DNA of 64,000 bases from Aldehydirespirator sp965220485 (GTDB lineage Bacteria > Actinomycetota > Acidimicrobiia > Acidimicrobiales > Aldehydirespiratoraceae). The notes under the pieces are model-generated. The model was not told the origin of the DNA. It was given only the letters and a program-made list of their open reading frames with translations, and made no database searches. The position numbers were made by a program, and so were the translations under genes. Location: the NCBI GenBank assembly GCA_965220485.1, contig OZ244832.1, positions 3,286,001 to 3,350,000 of the forward strand, written 5' to 3'. Position 1 is the stretch's first letter. Every line of letters starts with the position of its first letter. Of the stretch, positions 40,411-49,085 are shown piece after piece.

Positions 40411-42462
40411 GTAGCCGCACTCCTGCAGGATCGGCTCAACATGGGAGGCGACGCCGGCGATCCCGAGAGCACCGCCACCCTCATGGTCGGATCTGCCGCC
40501 GGAGGTCGGGACATCCCAGAGATCTACGTATAGGCGACCACTCGTGTCGGCGCGAAGCTGCCGGACGAACGAGTTGAGGTCACCTTCTTGAAGAAAGCCG
40601 ACACGATTGTCAGTGCTCGGGGTCAGCGATAGCTCTGTAGGCGAACTCTGGCCTCCGAACCGGTACTGGAGCGTTGGCGTACTGGCGAAATGGGAGTCAG
40701 ACGACCCGATGTGGATGTCGAGTTCGTCTCGCTCGGTGCAGCGGACGAAGAGTTGCAGCCAGTTCGGGGTGTCTTCCGAGCCGATGTTGGTGAAAGTTGA
40801 GGCAGATGTGTAGTCACCAGCGGTCACCGATCCCGTGTCGACGTCCCAGTCGCTCGGGATGGCTGGTTCGGGCTCGTCGACTAGCGGGCGCACGTCCACC
40901 GTGAAAGTGCGTTCGCCCACGGCGACGAGTTCCACGATGAAGCTGTCGGATTCCCCTGCCTCGCCCCAATACCACCATTCGCCGGTCTCGACCATCACAT
41001 GGGGCGGCACCTGCCAGTCGTAGCCGTCGTCATCGTCAAAGACTGGAGTCGTTCTCCGCTCGAGCCCATAGCAGTAGCCGCGGTCGGGTAGCGCACATCC
41101 GAACGCCATCTGGTTGATCTCGTACAGTTCCACGCCCTCGTAGGGAACGCTGGCATCGGCCCACCACATGTCGCCCGATCCGGCGGCCCTTGCCCCCAGC
41201 GTCAGATAGGAGAGGCGACTCTCGTCTTGGAAACGCACGTCGTAAGGGATCACGAGAAGCTGGACCCCGTCCTCACCGGGCGGGACTAGTTCATATTGGG
41301 CGATCGTACCGAGCTTGTGGATGCGAACTTGGTCGATGGGAATCCAGCCGGATGCGTAGCGGTTGATCGCGAGCGTGCCGATCATCGGCACCGGGTCGGC
41401 CTCGCCGTAACTGGGCGAGCCCATGATGTCCATCGGGTTGTCGTACTCGTAGACCTCGCCGTGGTCGTCCTCGGTCTCGCCGCTGTAGGAATGGGGCCAG
41501 CACAGGGCGTGGCCCATCTCGTGGGCCAGCAGCGTCGGATCGGTGAAGGCGTCGCCGCTCACCAGTATCGACCGGCTGTTGTCCGGGAAGTTCCGCTGCG
41601 AGAAGAACCCGCAGCTGGCCCGTCCGATGAATTCCTCGGAGTCCGCCGCGACGCCGACCACGACCACGACGCCGTGCACGTCGCGCCAGCGCCGGAGGCT
41701 CTGATTCAAGACCTTCTCATCGCAGGCCTCGAAGTAATCCGCCGATCTATCTACATCGACGACACCGCCGGGCCTGAAGACTGGGGTATAAAACTCGTCG
41801 GAGAGCCATTCGAACCATGCCGTCACCTGTGAAGCGAACTTGTCGGCGTAGTTGCTGGGGTTGTGCCGGTTGTCCTCGTGGGTTGAGTAGCGCCTGCCGC
41901 TCTCCGGCGTGTTGCACAGCCACACTTCGAGGACGTCGCCGTCTGCGCCCGGCAGCGAATAGGCGCGCTCGAAGGAGGCGTAGGCGATGAGATGCAGCGG
42001 ATCAGTCGTGTACACCCCGTCGGCATCGACATCCAGCGCGGTCGGAGCTGGCGGCTTCCACGGTGGCAGGGTGATCGCTGCGTCAGGCCGCAGGCTACTG
42101 TGGCCGAGCAGCCGGACGATGAACGCCGCCATCTGGGCCCGAGTCACGGGGCCGCCGGGGTCGTAGACACCCCTTGCCTTGCCGGAGGTTACGCCCAGTT
42201 CGTACACGGCGTTGATGGCATGTTCCTGAGCTGCTTCGATCTGTCCCGCCACATCGTCGAAGGTGTCGTCGGGAACGACGGTGCTCCCATCGCGTCGCGT
42301 CAGAGTCACTTCGCCGGTGGAGCCGTTGACCGCGACGTTGATCGGCGCGACTCTTGCCCGTCGCAAGCTTGCGCCTTCGGACTCAACCCGGCCGTACCGA
42401 TACTCGCGGGAGCCCGGGGTGCCGCATCGGCCGGGTCTTCGGTTCACCGGTAGCTTGGGCAT
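40408..42462 (-). CDS. SLH-domain zinc metalloprotease-like protein, N-terminus doubtful
   Basis: The 684-residue protein has one S-layer-homology-like domain (about 68-123, FDDVAGQIEAAQEHAINAVY, YDPGGPVTRAQMAAF). A zincin domain carries HEMGHALCWPH, an HExxHxxxxxH metal site. C-terminal beta-rich parts follow. Such proteins are secreted or on the cell surface, yet the N-terminus (MPKLPVNRRPGRCG) shows no signal peptide and a divergent kinase frame begins at once upstream. The gene is therefore probably truncated at its 5-prime end. Its TAG stop is made at the edge of element B. Confidence 0.8.
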   Translation of the reverse strand: MPKLPVNRRPGRCGTPGSREYRYGRVESEGASLRRARVAPINVAVNGSTGEVTLTRRDGSTVVPDDTFDDVAGQIEAAQEHAINAVYELGVTSGKARGVYDPGGPVTRAQMAAFIVRLLGHSSLRPDAAITLPPWKPPAPTALDVDADGVYTTDPLHLIAYASFERAYSLPGADGDVLEVWLCNTPESGRRYSTHEDNRHNPSNYADKFASQVTAWFEWLSDEFYTPVFRPGGVVDVDRSADYFEACDEKVLNQSLRRWRDVHGVVVVVGVAADSEEFIGRASCGFFSQRNFPDNSRSILVSGDAFTDPTLLAHEMGHALCWPHSYSGETEDDHGEVYEYDNPMDIMGSPSYGEADPVPMIGTLAINRYASGWIPIDQVRIHKLGTIAQYELVPPGEDGVQLLVIPYDVRFQDESRLSYLTLGARAAGSGDMWWADASVPYEGVELYEINQMAFGCALPDRGYCYGLERRTTPVFDDDDGYDWQVPPHVMVETGEWWYWGEAGESDSFIVELVAVGERTFTVDVRPLVDEPEPAIPSDWDVDTGSVTAGDYTSASTFTNIGSEDTPNWLQLFVRCTERDELDIHIGSSDSHFASTPTLQYRFGGQSSPTELSLTPSTDNRVGFLQEGDLNSFVRQLRADTSGRLYVDLWDVPTSGGRSDHEGGGALGIAGVASHVEPILQECGY

Positions 42463-42532
42463 GGTGGCCTTCAGTCAGTCGGACCTTGAGAGGAGAGCCA
42501 ATGAGTCTCGGCGGCTGGCCTGGTCCGGCTCG

Positions 42533-43858
42533 GTGAGTTCGGTCGTCGTTGGCGTCGATCTGGGGACCGGCGGGGCGCGCGCCGTCGCGCTGGCTCGTGA
42601 CGGGGGTGTGAGGCTGTGGGTGTACGAGCCCTTCGACGGAGCCGGCTCGTGGCCTGCGGGGCGGGCTGATCCTGCCGCATGGCTCGACGCCCTGGGCCGG
42701 CTTCTGGCTCGGGTGACCGATTCGGGTCTGGAGATCGCGGCGGTGGGAATCGGAGGGCAGAGTCCTACGACCGTCCCCATCGCGGGAAGCGGCCGGACCG
42801 TCGTCGCGGGGCTGGCCGCGACCTGCAGCCATCCCGCTGGCAACGGCCTGGGCCGGACCGAGCATCACCTGGCCCAACTCGACTTCTTGCGCCGCGAGTC
42901 GGGACGGCCTGTGGCCGGTGCCCAGATCTGGGACTGGGCGCTGCGCTGTCTGGGGGCAGGCGACGTGCAGGGACTCTGGCCCGGCGAGGAGGCGATACCC
43001 GGCTACGGCGAAGCTGTCTCGGTGGGTGTGGTTGTCGGCCATTGCGACGGCTCGCTGGGCGTCGACGCGGGTACTCCGTTGGTGAGCGCCTCCAACGACG
43101 CCTACATGAGCTTCTGGGCCGGAGGCCTCGGCACTCCCGGCCGGGCCCACGACCCCGGGGGTCGGACGGGCGGGATCGGTGTTGCTGTCGCGGCCGCGGA
43201 GCGTCCCTCCACCCTGATGGGGTATTTGAGCCCCGTGGCCGGAGTGGAGGTGGTCGGCGGTCCGGTGAACGGGCACGGGGAGCTGCTCGACTGGTGGTCG
43301 GCCGTGTCGGGCCGCTCCCTCGTCGAGGTGCTGTCGCTGGCCGAGTCGGTGCCGCCGGGTGCGGGCGGCGTCCTCGTGCTGCCCTACCACGATGGCGAGA
43401 GGGCGCCGCGCTGGTCGCCCCGGCTACGAGGGGAGATCCACGGACTCAGCTTCGGTTCCGGCGCGGCCGAGATCTCGCGGGCGGTCCTGGAGGGCGCGGC
43501 ATTCGGACTGAGGCACATACAGCAAGATCTGCGCTCGGCAGGAGTGACAATGGACGTGATGTGCTGTGCCGGCTCGCCGGCCCGCAGCCACCTGTGGTGC
43601 TCGATCAAGGCCTCGGTGCTGGAGGTGCCGGTGGAGGTTCCCGAGAGGCCCGAACAGCTCTCGGCCCACGGTTGCGCTCTCGCGGCGGGCGCGGCTCTGG
43701 AGTGGTGGGACGGCATCGGCGCTGCGAGCATGGACTCGTGGCCGCTCGCGGCGATGACCCGCATCGAGCCATCGCCCGACGAGGCCTATCGTGCTGGCTA
43801 CGAGCGGTTCGTCGCTCTCGGGGACGCCGCTGCGGCCCGGCTGGACGGGCCGGTCTAG
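42533..43858 (+). CDS. FGGY-family carbohydrate kinase (xylulokinase-like)
   Basis: The protein starts VSSVVVGVDLGTGGARAVAL, the first phosphate-binding motif of FGGY kinases. It continues with the GVDAGTPLVSASNDAYMSFW motif, and LEGAAFGLRHI with CCAGSPARSHLWCSIKASVL in the second ATPase domain. It phosphorylates a sugar or polyol. The start is uncertain: GTG 42533 gives 441 residues; an in-frame ATG at 42461 adds 24. Neither has a good ribosome site. A xylulokinase-like role is the best guess. Confidence 0.82.
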   Translation: MSSVVVGVDLGTGGARAVALARDGGVRLWVYEPFDGAGSWPAGRADPAAWLDALGRLLARVTDSGLEIAAVGIGGQSPTTVPIAGSGRTVVAGLAATCSHPAGNGLGRTEHHLAQLDFLRRESGRPVAGAQIWDWALRCLGAGDVQGLWPGEEAIPGYGEAVSVGVVVGHCDGSLGVDAGTPLVSASNDAYMSFWAGGLGTPGRAHDPGGRTGGIGVAVAAAERPSTLMGYLSPVAGVEVVGGPVNGHGELLDWWSAVSGRSLVEVLSLAESVPPGAGGVLVLPYHDGERAPRWSPRLRGEIHGLSFGSGAAEISRAVLEGAAFGLRHIQQDLRSAGVTMDVMCCAGSPARSHLWCSIKASVLEVPVEVPERPEQLSAHGCALAAGAALEWWDGIGAASMDSWPLAAMTRIEPSPDEAYRAGYERFVALGDAAAARLDGPV

Positions 43859-43886
43859 CGTGGCCTGAGGCGGATCTGCCCGGACT

Positions 43887-44038
43887 GTCATCGACAACTC
43901 GACATCGACAACCCGACATCGACCACCCGACATCGACCACCCGACATCGACCACCCGACATCGACCACCCGACATCGACCACCCGACATCGACCAACACC
44001 GACCACCCGACATCGACCACCCGACATCGACCAACACC
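43887..44038 (+). repeat. 14-bp tandem repeat (minisatellite) before a VOC gene
   Basis: The unit GACATCGACCACCC starts at 43901, 43915, 43929, 43943, 43957, 43971, 43985, 44009 and 44023. A partial unit is at 43999, and there are small changes in the first unit and in two others (GACATCGACCAACA). It ends seven bases before the Shine-Dalgarno sequence of the next gene, so it would be the untranslated leader or promoter region. Confidence 0.9.
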
Positions 44039-44052
44039 AAGGAGCGACCAGC

Positions 44053-44445
44053 ATGGTGAACCCTCTCATCTTTGTGGATCTGCCCACCCCCGACCCCGAG
44101 GCGACCTCGCAGTTCTACGAGAAGCTGTTCGACTGGAAGTACAAGCGCCGTCCGGCCGGCGAGTTCCACGAGGTGCTGCCGGGCGTCAAGCCCAATCTCG
44201 GCATCCACCTGGAGACCACGCCGGTGAGCGGGCCGGTGCCCCGCATCTACGTGATGGTGGACGACCCGCCGGCCAAGCTCGCCGCTGCCATCGAGATGGG
44301 TGCCACCAAGATGTGGGATGAGTACTACTGGGAGGAGTTCGACGCCCGCCACGCCGCCTTCCGCGACCCGTGGGGCGCCGAGGTGGTGCTGTGGCGCAAT
44401 AAGGGCACCTACGTGCCCGGCTCGGCCTCCGAGAAGAACGCCTGA
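44053..44445 (+). CDS. VOC (glyoxalase/bleomycin-resistance) family protein
   Basis: ATG 44053 follows AAGGAGCGACCAGC. The 130-residue protein reads FVDLPTPDPEATSQFYEKLF at the start and AAFRDPWGAEVVLW at the end, a single VOC module. It is usually a metal-dependent lyase, dioxygenase or binding protein; which one cannot be told. The leader is the 14-bp repeat array. Two more VOC genes follow within 1.5 kb. Confidence 0.85.
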   Translation: MVNPLIFVDLPTPDPEATSQFYEKLFDWKYKRRPAGEFHEVLPGVKPNLGIHLETTPVSGPVPRIYVMVDDPPAKLAAAIEMGATKMWDEYYWEEFDARHAAFRDPWGAEVVLWRNKGTYVPGSASEKNA

Positions 44446-44526
44446 GACACGAAATCCCGGCTGTTAAGGGGAACTATTCCCCACAACCACCGGAAGTTCG
44501 AGCCGGTGGCTCGGCGGGCGGCCGGG

Positions 44527-45018
44527 TCAGCCCAGGACCTGCTCCACCGAGAACTCGACGTTGTTGCCGTCGGGGTCCTTGATCAGGCAGATGTAGCCCA
44601 CGTCGGGGTTGCGGTACATCGGTCCGAGCACGAGGCAGCCGTCCTCTGCGGCCAGGCGGGCCACCTCGTCGACCTCGGCTCGGCTGTCGAGTGAGACACC
44701 GAGATGGGCTATGGACGTCAGGAACCCGTACTCCTCGACGATGTCGCCGGTGATCTGCTTGGGCAGGGCGCCCTCCATGAGCACGATCACGAAGCGAGCC
44801 GCCCCCGGGGTGGTGATGTCGCGCTCGTTGGCCAGCCACGCGGTTCGCATCTTGGTCTCGTCGTCGTGGCGCTCTGAGATCTTCACCAGGGTGGTGAACT
44901 TCTCGTAGAACGCGAGCGTCTCGTCGAGGCTGCGCACGGGCAGCGCGATGTGGGTGAGCAGCGATGGCGGCGGCTTGTCCTCAGATACCGCGGCAAGTGG
45001 CGAAGCGGTCTCGGTCAT
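44527..45018 (-). CDS. VOC family protein
   Basis: The 163-residue protein has the VOC pattern: LTHIALPVRSLDETLAFYEK, TSIAHLGVSLDSRAEVDEV, CLIKDPDGNNVEFSVEQVL. The His of THIAL, the His of AHLGV and the Glu of VEFSV are where metal ligands are expected. A second in-frame start at 45042 is less likely. It faces the preceding VOC gene convergently and the next one divergently. Confidence 0.88.
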   Translation of the reverse strand: MTETASPLAAVSEDKPPPSLLTHIALPVRSLDETLAFYEKFTTLVKISERHDDETKMRTAWLANERDITTPGAARFVIVLMEGALPKQITGDIVEEYGFLTSIAHLGVSLDSRAEVDEVARLAAEDGCLVLGPMYRNPDVGYICLIKDPDGNNVEFSVEQVLG

Positions 45019-45143
45019 GGCAACCCCCTGTTGCGCCGACATTACTCGCCGGGCCGGGCCGGAGGCTTACCGGGCGGATTTGGTCTGGCTCGCTCGTTGG
45101 GCATACCGTCCGGCCATCGGTTCGTGAGTTCAGGAGGAATCCA

Positions 45144-45512
45144 ATGTCAGCACCCAATCTGGGCAGCATTCTCGTGGCGTCGTCGCAGGTCGATGCCATG
45201 AAGGACTGGTACCGGGCCTGTTTCGGGCCTGACGAGAACGAGATGGGCGCGTTCGTCTTCGGCGGGGTCCAGCTCTTCATCGAGGAGCACAGCGAGGTGT
45301 CGGGGCCCAACGAGAACGGCCATCGCATCATCCTCAACCTCGATGTGAGCGGCTGCCGCGACCTGGAGGCGCACCTCAACTCCCACGGCGTGACCTGGGT
45401 GCGCGAGGTGGAGCAGATGCCATTCGGGCTGATCGGCACGGTGGCCGACCCCGACGGCAACATGCTGCAGATCATCGAGTGGGGCGCCACTCCCGACGAG
45501 GGCCACGGCTGA
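45144..45512 (+). CDS. VOC family protein
   Basis: ATG 45144 follows CAGGAGGAATCC, a strong ribosome site. The 122-residue protein is a single VOC domain: GSILVASSQVDAMKDWYRAC, VQLFIEEHSEVSG, then GLIGTVADPDGNMLQIIEWG. The metal Glu is in IIEWG; the first ligand His is absent from the SILVAS strand. The function is unknown. Confidence 0.85.
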   Translation: MSAPNLGSILVASSQVDAMKDWYRACFGPDENEMGAFVFGGVQLFIEEHSEVSGPNENGHRIILNLDVSGCRDLEAHLNSHGVTWVREVEQMPFGLIGTVADPDGNMLQIIEWGATPDEGHG

Positions 45513-45584
45513 CGGACTGCTGACGGCGGTGCTCGCCGGCGTCAGCCGGCGGGCGAGCCCGGCGACGAGACGGCACCGGCGGCC

Positions 45585-46607
45585 ATGGAGTTCCGCACTA
45601 TCGGACGCAGCGGCGTCCGGGTGAACCCCCTTGCGCTGGGCACCATGGTGCTGGGCCCTTGGGGCAACACTGACATCGACGCCTGCCGCCGCATCGTTCA
45701 CCGCGCTATTGATGTCGGGCTGAACCTGGTTGACACGGCAGACACCTACGGGGACGGAGCCACCGAGGAGATCATCGGCCCCGCGTTGAGAGGCCGCCGC
45801 GACGATGTGGTGCTGGCTACCAAGTTCCAGAATCCGGTGGGCGACCACGACGACCCCAACCGGCGGGGCAACTCCCGCCGCTGGATGATGAGAGCTGTGG
45901 AGGACAGCTTGCGCAGGCTTGGCACCGACTACATCGACCTGTACCAGGTGCACCGGCCCGACCCCCACACAGACATCGCCGAGACCGTCGAGGCGATGAG
46001 CGACCTGGTGCGAGCGGGCAAGATCAGAGCTTGGGGCACGTCGACGTTCCCGGCCTCGGAGATCGTGGAGGCCCATTGGGCCAGCCAGCGGTCGGGGGCC
46101 ATCGGCCCGCACTGCGAGCAGCCGCCCTATTCGATCATGTGCCGCGGGATCGAGCGTGACGTCCTCGACGTGTGCTCCCGCTACGGCATGGGGGTGATCA
46201 CATGGAGCCCCCTGTCGAGCGGCTGGCTCACCGGCAAGTACACCAGGGCCGAGCCTGCCCCTCCGGGTAGCCGGGGCGACACCAATCCCGACCACTTCGA
46301 TGGCGGCAACGAGGCCAAGTTCGATGCCGTCGAGCAGCTGACCCGGATCGCAGCCGGGGCCGGCGTGTCTTTGATGCACATGGCTCTGGCGTGGGTGCTC
46401 GAGCATCCCTCGGTCACCGCCGCCATCATCGGGCCGCGTACCGAGGCCCAGCTAACCGAACTGCTGGCGGTGGGCGACCTACGCTTAGATCCGAGCACAC
46501 TGGACGCCATCGACGCGGTGGTCGCGCCGGGCGTGAACATCAATCCGGCCGACACCTACTGGACCCCGTCGGCGCTGGCTGCGTCAGCCCGCCGCAGGTC
46601 CCGATGA
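45585..46607 (+). CDS. Aldo/keto reductase
   Basis: The 340-residue protein has the AKR layout: FRTIGRSGVRVNPLALGTMV, NLVDTADTYGDGATEEIIGP with the active Asp and Tyr, LATKF with the Lys, LYQVHRPDPHTDI with the His, and SVTAAIIGPRTEAQL at the end. It reduces a carbonyl with NADPH. It is of the YghZ/YajO-like group by length and motifs. The substrate is unknown. No ribosome site is seen before the ATG. Confidence 0.9.
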   Translation: MEFRTIGRSGVRVNPLALGTMVLGPWGNTDIDACRRIVHRAIDVGLNLVDTADTYGDGATEEIIGPALRGRRDDVVLATKFQNPVGDHDDPNRRGNSRRWMMRAVEDSLRRLGTDYIDLYQVHRPDPHTDIAETVEAMSDLVRAGKIRAWGTSTFPASEIVEAHWASQRSGAIGPHCEQPPYSIMCRGIERDVLDVCSRYGMGVITWSPLSSGWLTGKYTRAEPAPPGSRGDTNPDHFDGGNEAKFDAVEQLTRIAAGAGVSLMHMALAWVLEHPSVTAAIIGPRTEAQLTELLAVGDLRLDPSTLDAIDAVVAPGVNINPADTYWTPSALAASARRRSR

Positions 46608-46627
46608 GCCTGTTGCCGCCCGGCTCA

Positions 46628-46724
46628 GAGGCCGAGCGGATTGGCCGCAGTTCACGAGGAGTTGGCAAGGAACATGGCGAGGCCGTGGCCCGAGCGGCCC
46701 GTGAGCGCAGCGAACAAGAGCGGG
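46628..46724 (+). repeat. Composite interspersed repeat, copy R8
   Basis: The arm GAGGCCGAGCGGATTGG is at 46628-46644. The core GAGGCCGTGGCCCGAGCGGC then CCGTGAGCGCAGCGAACAAG and AGCGGG is at about 46679-46724. It lies between the aldo/keto reductase and the next dehydrogenase. Confidence 0.92.
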
Positions 46725-46787
46725 ACACAAGATGCCTCACCGCGGGGTGGTCACCTGTCCGCGCGGCCCCTTGAGAGGAGAGAACGG

Positions 46788-47834
46788 ATGAAGGCGATGC
46801 TGTACCACGCGTCGGGCGGTCCCGAGGTGCTCGAGTACACCGACGTTGCCGACCCGGAGCCCGGCGACGGCGACGTCGTGGTGGAGGTGGTGGCCACCGC
46901 GCTCAACCGACTCGACCTGCTTCAGCGCAACGGTTGGTACTACATGCCGGGGTTCACGTTCCCCCACATCGCCGGCATGGACATAGCCGGTGTGGTGTCC
47001 GGGGTCGGCGCCGCCGTCACCGGGTGGCAGCCCGGCGACCGGGTGGTGGTCGACCCGTCCATGGCCGGCGTGCCCGACAACTCCAAGCTCGCAGGCATGG
47101 GCGACCTCTACGGCGAGCTGGGCATCCTGGGCGGCACCCTCGACGGGGGCTATGCCGAGAAGTGCCTGGTGCCGGCCTCGCACTGCTACGAGGTGCCCGC
47201 CCACATCTCGCTGGAGCAGGCGGCCACGTTCCCCACGGTGTGGCTCACCGCCGGCCATGCCCTGTTCGCCACCGGCGGGCTCTCCGAGGGCGAGACGGTG
47301 ATGATCCACGCCGCCGGATCGGGGGTGTCGGTGGCCGGGATCCAGTTGGCCAAGCACACCGGCGCCACCGTGCTGGCCACCGCCGGGACCGACGCCAAAT
47401 GCGAGCGGGCCACCGAGATCGGCGCCGACCATGTGCTCAACAACCGCACCGGCGACGTGACCGGCTGGGCCATGGAGGCCACCGCCGGGCGAGGCGTGGA
47501 CATGGTGTTCGACCATGTGGGCACGGCCCTGTTCACCCAGTCTCTGTTCTCGCTGGCCATCGGGGGCCGGCTCATCAACTGCGGCAACGCCTCGGGCGAC
47601 ACCGCCACCATCGGGTCGCTGGGCCACCTGTTCCACAACGGGCTGACGATCATCGGCTCCGACCCGTACCGGCCCGACGAGACGGGCCCGCTGTGGGGCA
47701 CCTTCTGCGAGGGCGTGGGCTCGGGCCGGTTCACCGCGGTGATCGACTCGCAGTTCCCGCTGCCGGAGGCGGCCGCGGCCCAGCAGAAGATGCTCGACAG
47801 CGACTTCTTCGGAAAGATCCTGCTGCGCCCCTGA
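46788..47834 (+). CDS. MDR-family quinone reductase-like dehydrogenase
   Basis: ATG 46788 follows GAGAGGAGAGAACGG. The 348-residue protein belongs to the zinc-free/zinc-poor quinone oxidoreductase branch of medium-chain dehydrogenases: MKAMLYHASGGPEVLEYTDV, ATALNRLDLLQRNGWY, HIAGMDIAGVVSGVGAAVTG, HAAGSGVSVAGIQLAKHTGA. It reduces a quinone or enone with NADPH. A longer frame back into repeat R8 would translate the repeat and is not the true start. Confidence 0.9.
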   Translation: MKAMLYHASGGPEVLEYTDVADPEPGDGDVVVEVVATALNRLDLLQRNGWYYMPGFTFPHIAGMDIAGVVSGVGAAVTGWQPGDRVVVDPSMAGVPDNSKLAGMGDLYGELGILGGTLDGGYAEKCLVPASHCYEVPAHISLEQAATFPTVWLTAGHALFATGGLSEGETVMIHAAGSGVSVAGIQLAKHTGATVLATAGTDAKCERATEIGADHVLNNRTGDVTGWAMEATAGRGVDMVFDHVGTALFTQSLFSLAIGGRLINCGNASGDTATIGSLGHLFHNGLTIIGSDPYRPDETGPLWGTFCEGVGSGRFTAVIDSQFPLPEAAAAQQKMLDSDFFGKILLRP

Positions 47835-47869
47835 CGGGGAGCTTCTGCTTCCGGCAGTAGTTGGAGCCC

Positions 47870-47875
47870 TATAGT
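47870..47875 (+). promoter_or_regulatory. Leaderless-type -10 box of vapB45
   Basis: TATAGT ends six bases before GTG 47882. No Shine-Dalgarno sequence is visible, in keeping with a leaderless transcript. Confidence 0.5.
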
Positions 47876-47881
47876 GCGGGC

Positions 47882-48574
47882 GTGGCTGAGGCGCGAATTT
47901 CGGTATTGGAGAGGCCGGTCTATGGCTTGTCTGACGCGGCGGCTCTGCTGGGACTGAGCTGGACCCGAACGCGCGCTTGGCTTGACGGATACGAGCGCAA
48001 GGGTGTGCTCTATCCGCCAGTGGTTCGTCCCCGACCGACGGGGGAGACCGTCGTGAGTTGGGGGGAGTTCGTTGAACTGGGCTATCTGCGGGAGTATCGA
48101 CGCAAGGGAGTGCCGCTTCAACGCCTCCGACCGGTGATCGAAGCCCTGCGAGACGAGTTCCAAACTCCCTACCCGTTTGCGACGGCCAAGCCCTACGTTG
48201 GCGGGAAGGAACTCGTGATGAAGCTGCAGGAAGACATCGATTTGCCGCATCAGATCGCGATCGTGGTTCGCAGCGGACAAACCGTGATGTTGGCAAGGGA
48301 AGCGGAACGATTCTTCAAGAAGGTCGTATTCGATCCACCGGATGATGGCGATGTGTGCCGCCTTCATCCGGCAGGCCGCACCACTCCTGTGGTGATCGAC
48401 CCTCTGGTTCGGTTCGGGCGGCCCACTGTCGAGGGCGTGGCCGTCGAACGGCTATGGGAACTCCACGACGCTGGTGAGTCACTGGAGGAGATCGCGGAGG
48501 TCTACGAGCTAGAACGTCACGTTGTCGGGGCCGCTATCGCTTACCAGGAGCAACAGCGAGCGTTGGCGGCATAG
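47882..48574 (+). CDS. VapB45-type antitoxin with DUF433 domain
   Basis: The 230-residue protein has an N-terminal helix-turn-helix-like part (YGLSDAAALLGLSWTRTRAW) and a C-terminal DUF433 domain (VIDPLVRFGRPTVEGVAVER, SLEEIAEVYELERHVVGAAI). This pattern is that of VapB45 antitoxins, which bind DNA and their toxin. The toxin gene follows after 26 bases. GTG 47882 is chosen from the leaderless -10 box. Confidence 0.85.
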   Translation: MAEARISVLERPVYGLSDAAALLGLSWTRTRAWLDGYERKGVLYPPVVRPRPTGETVVSWGEFVELGYLREYRRKGVPLQRLRPVIEALRDEFQTPYPFATAKPYVGGKELVMKLQEDIDLPHQIAIVVRSGQTVMLAREAERFFKKVVFDPPDDGDVCRLHPAGRTTPVVIDPLVRFGRPTVEGVAVERLWELHDAGESLEEIAEVYELERHVVGAAIAYQEQQRALAA

Positions 48575-48600
48575 GTTCCTGGCCGTGTTGAACTGCCACG

Positions 48601-49002
48601 GTGAGTGCCCGGTACTTCTCAGACGAGACCGACATCGGGCTGGCCCGCGCACTCGACCGCCAGCACGGCGGCGTCGTTTGTCTCGGGCACCCAAGCTTGC
48701 CCGAAGTGCCGCGGGGGACCCACGACGATGAATGGCTTGAGATCGTTGGTCGGCTCGGCCTCGTGGTTGTGTCGAGAGACAAGAGAATCCGGTATCGACC
48801 GGTCGAAAAACACCTATGGGTTCGCCATTTGATACGCGGATTTGTGCTCACCGGCAGAGGCAGCCAATCGACTGATGTGAGTCTCGTCGTGCTGACGAAA
48901 CACTGGATCAGCATCACGGAACTGGTCGAGAGCGATCGTCCAGGTCCGTGGATGTATGCGGTCACCGGGAGCGGGTTGCGCGAGATCGATCTTCGGGCTT
49001 GA
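48601..49002 (+). CDS. VapC45-type PIN-like toxin
   Basis: The 133-residue protein begins YFSDETDIGLARALDRQHGG, with Asp near the start, Glu in HDDEWLEIVG and VVVSRDKRIRY (Asp) as expected for a PIN-like nuclease. It ends in a RHLIRGFVLTGRG segment typical of the VapC45 group. It would cleave RNA when free of the antitoxin encoded just upstream. Confidence 0.82.
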   Translation: MSARYFSDETDIGLARALDRQHGGVVCLGHPSLPEVPRGTHDDEWLEIVGRLGLVVVSRDKRIRYRPVEKHLWVRHLIRGFVLTGRGSQSTDVSLVVLTKHWISITELVESDRPGPWMYAVTGSGLREIDLRA

Positions 49003-49085
49003 GGGTCGGCCGTAGGAGGGCCGGGTTGGAGTGGGCGGTCCAGTTGCGGCGGGACATGACAGCGTCCAAGCCCCGCTACCGATCA

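Noticed and set aside
43887..44038. CRISPR array
   Set aside because: The units are contiguous 14-base tandem repeats without spacers, and no cas gene is in the window.
46641..46787. N-terminal extension of the MDR dehydrogenase into repeat R8
   Set aside because: The extension only translates the interspersed repeat. A strong ribosome site precedes ATG 46788, where the family start lies.
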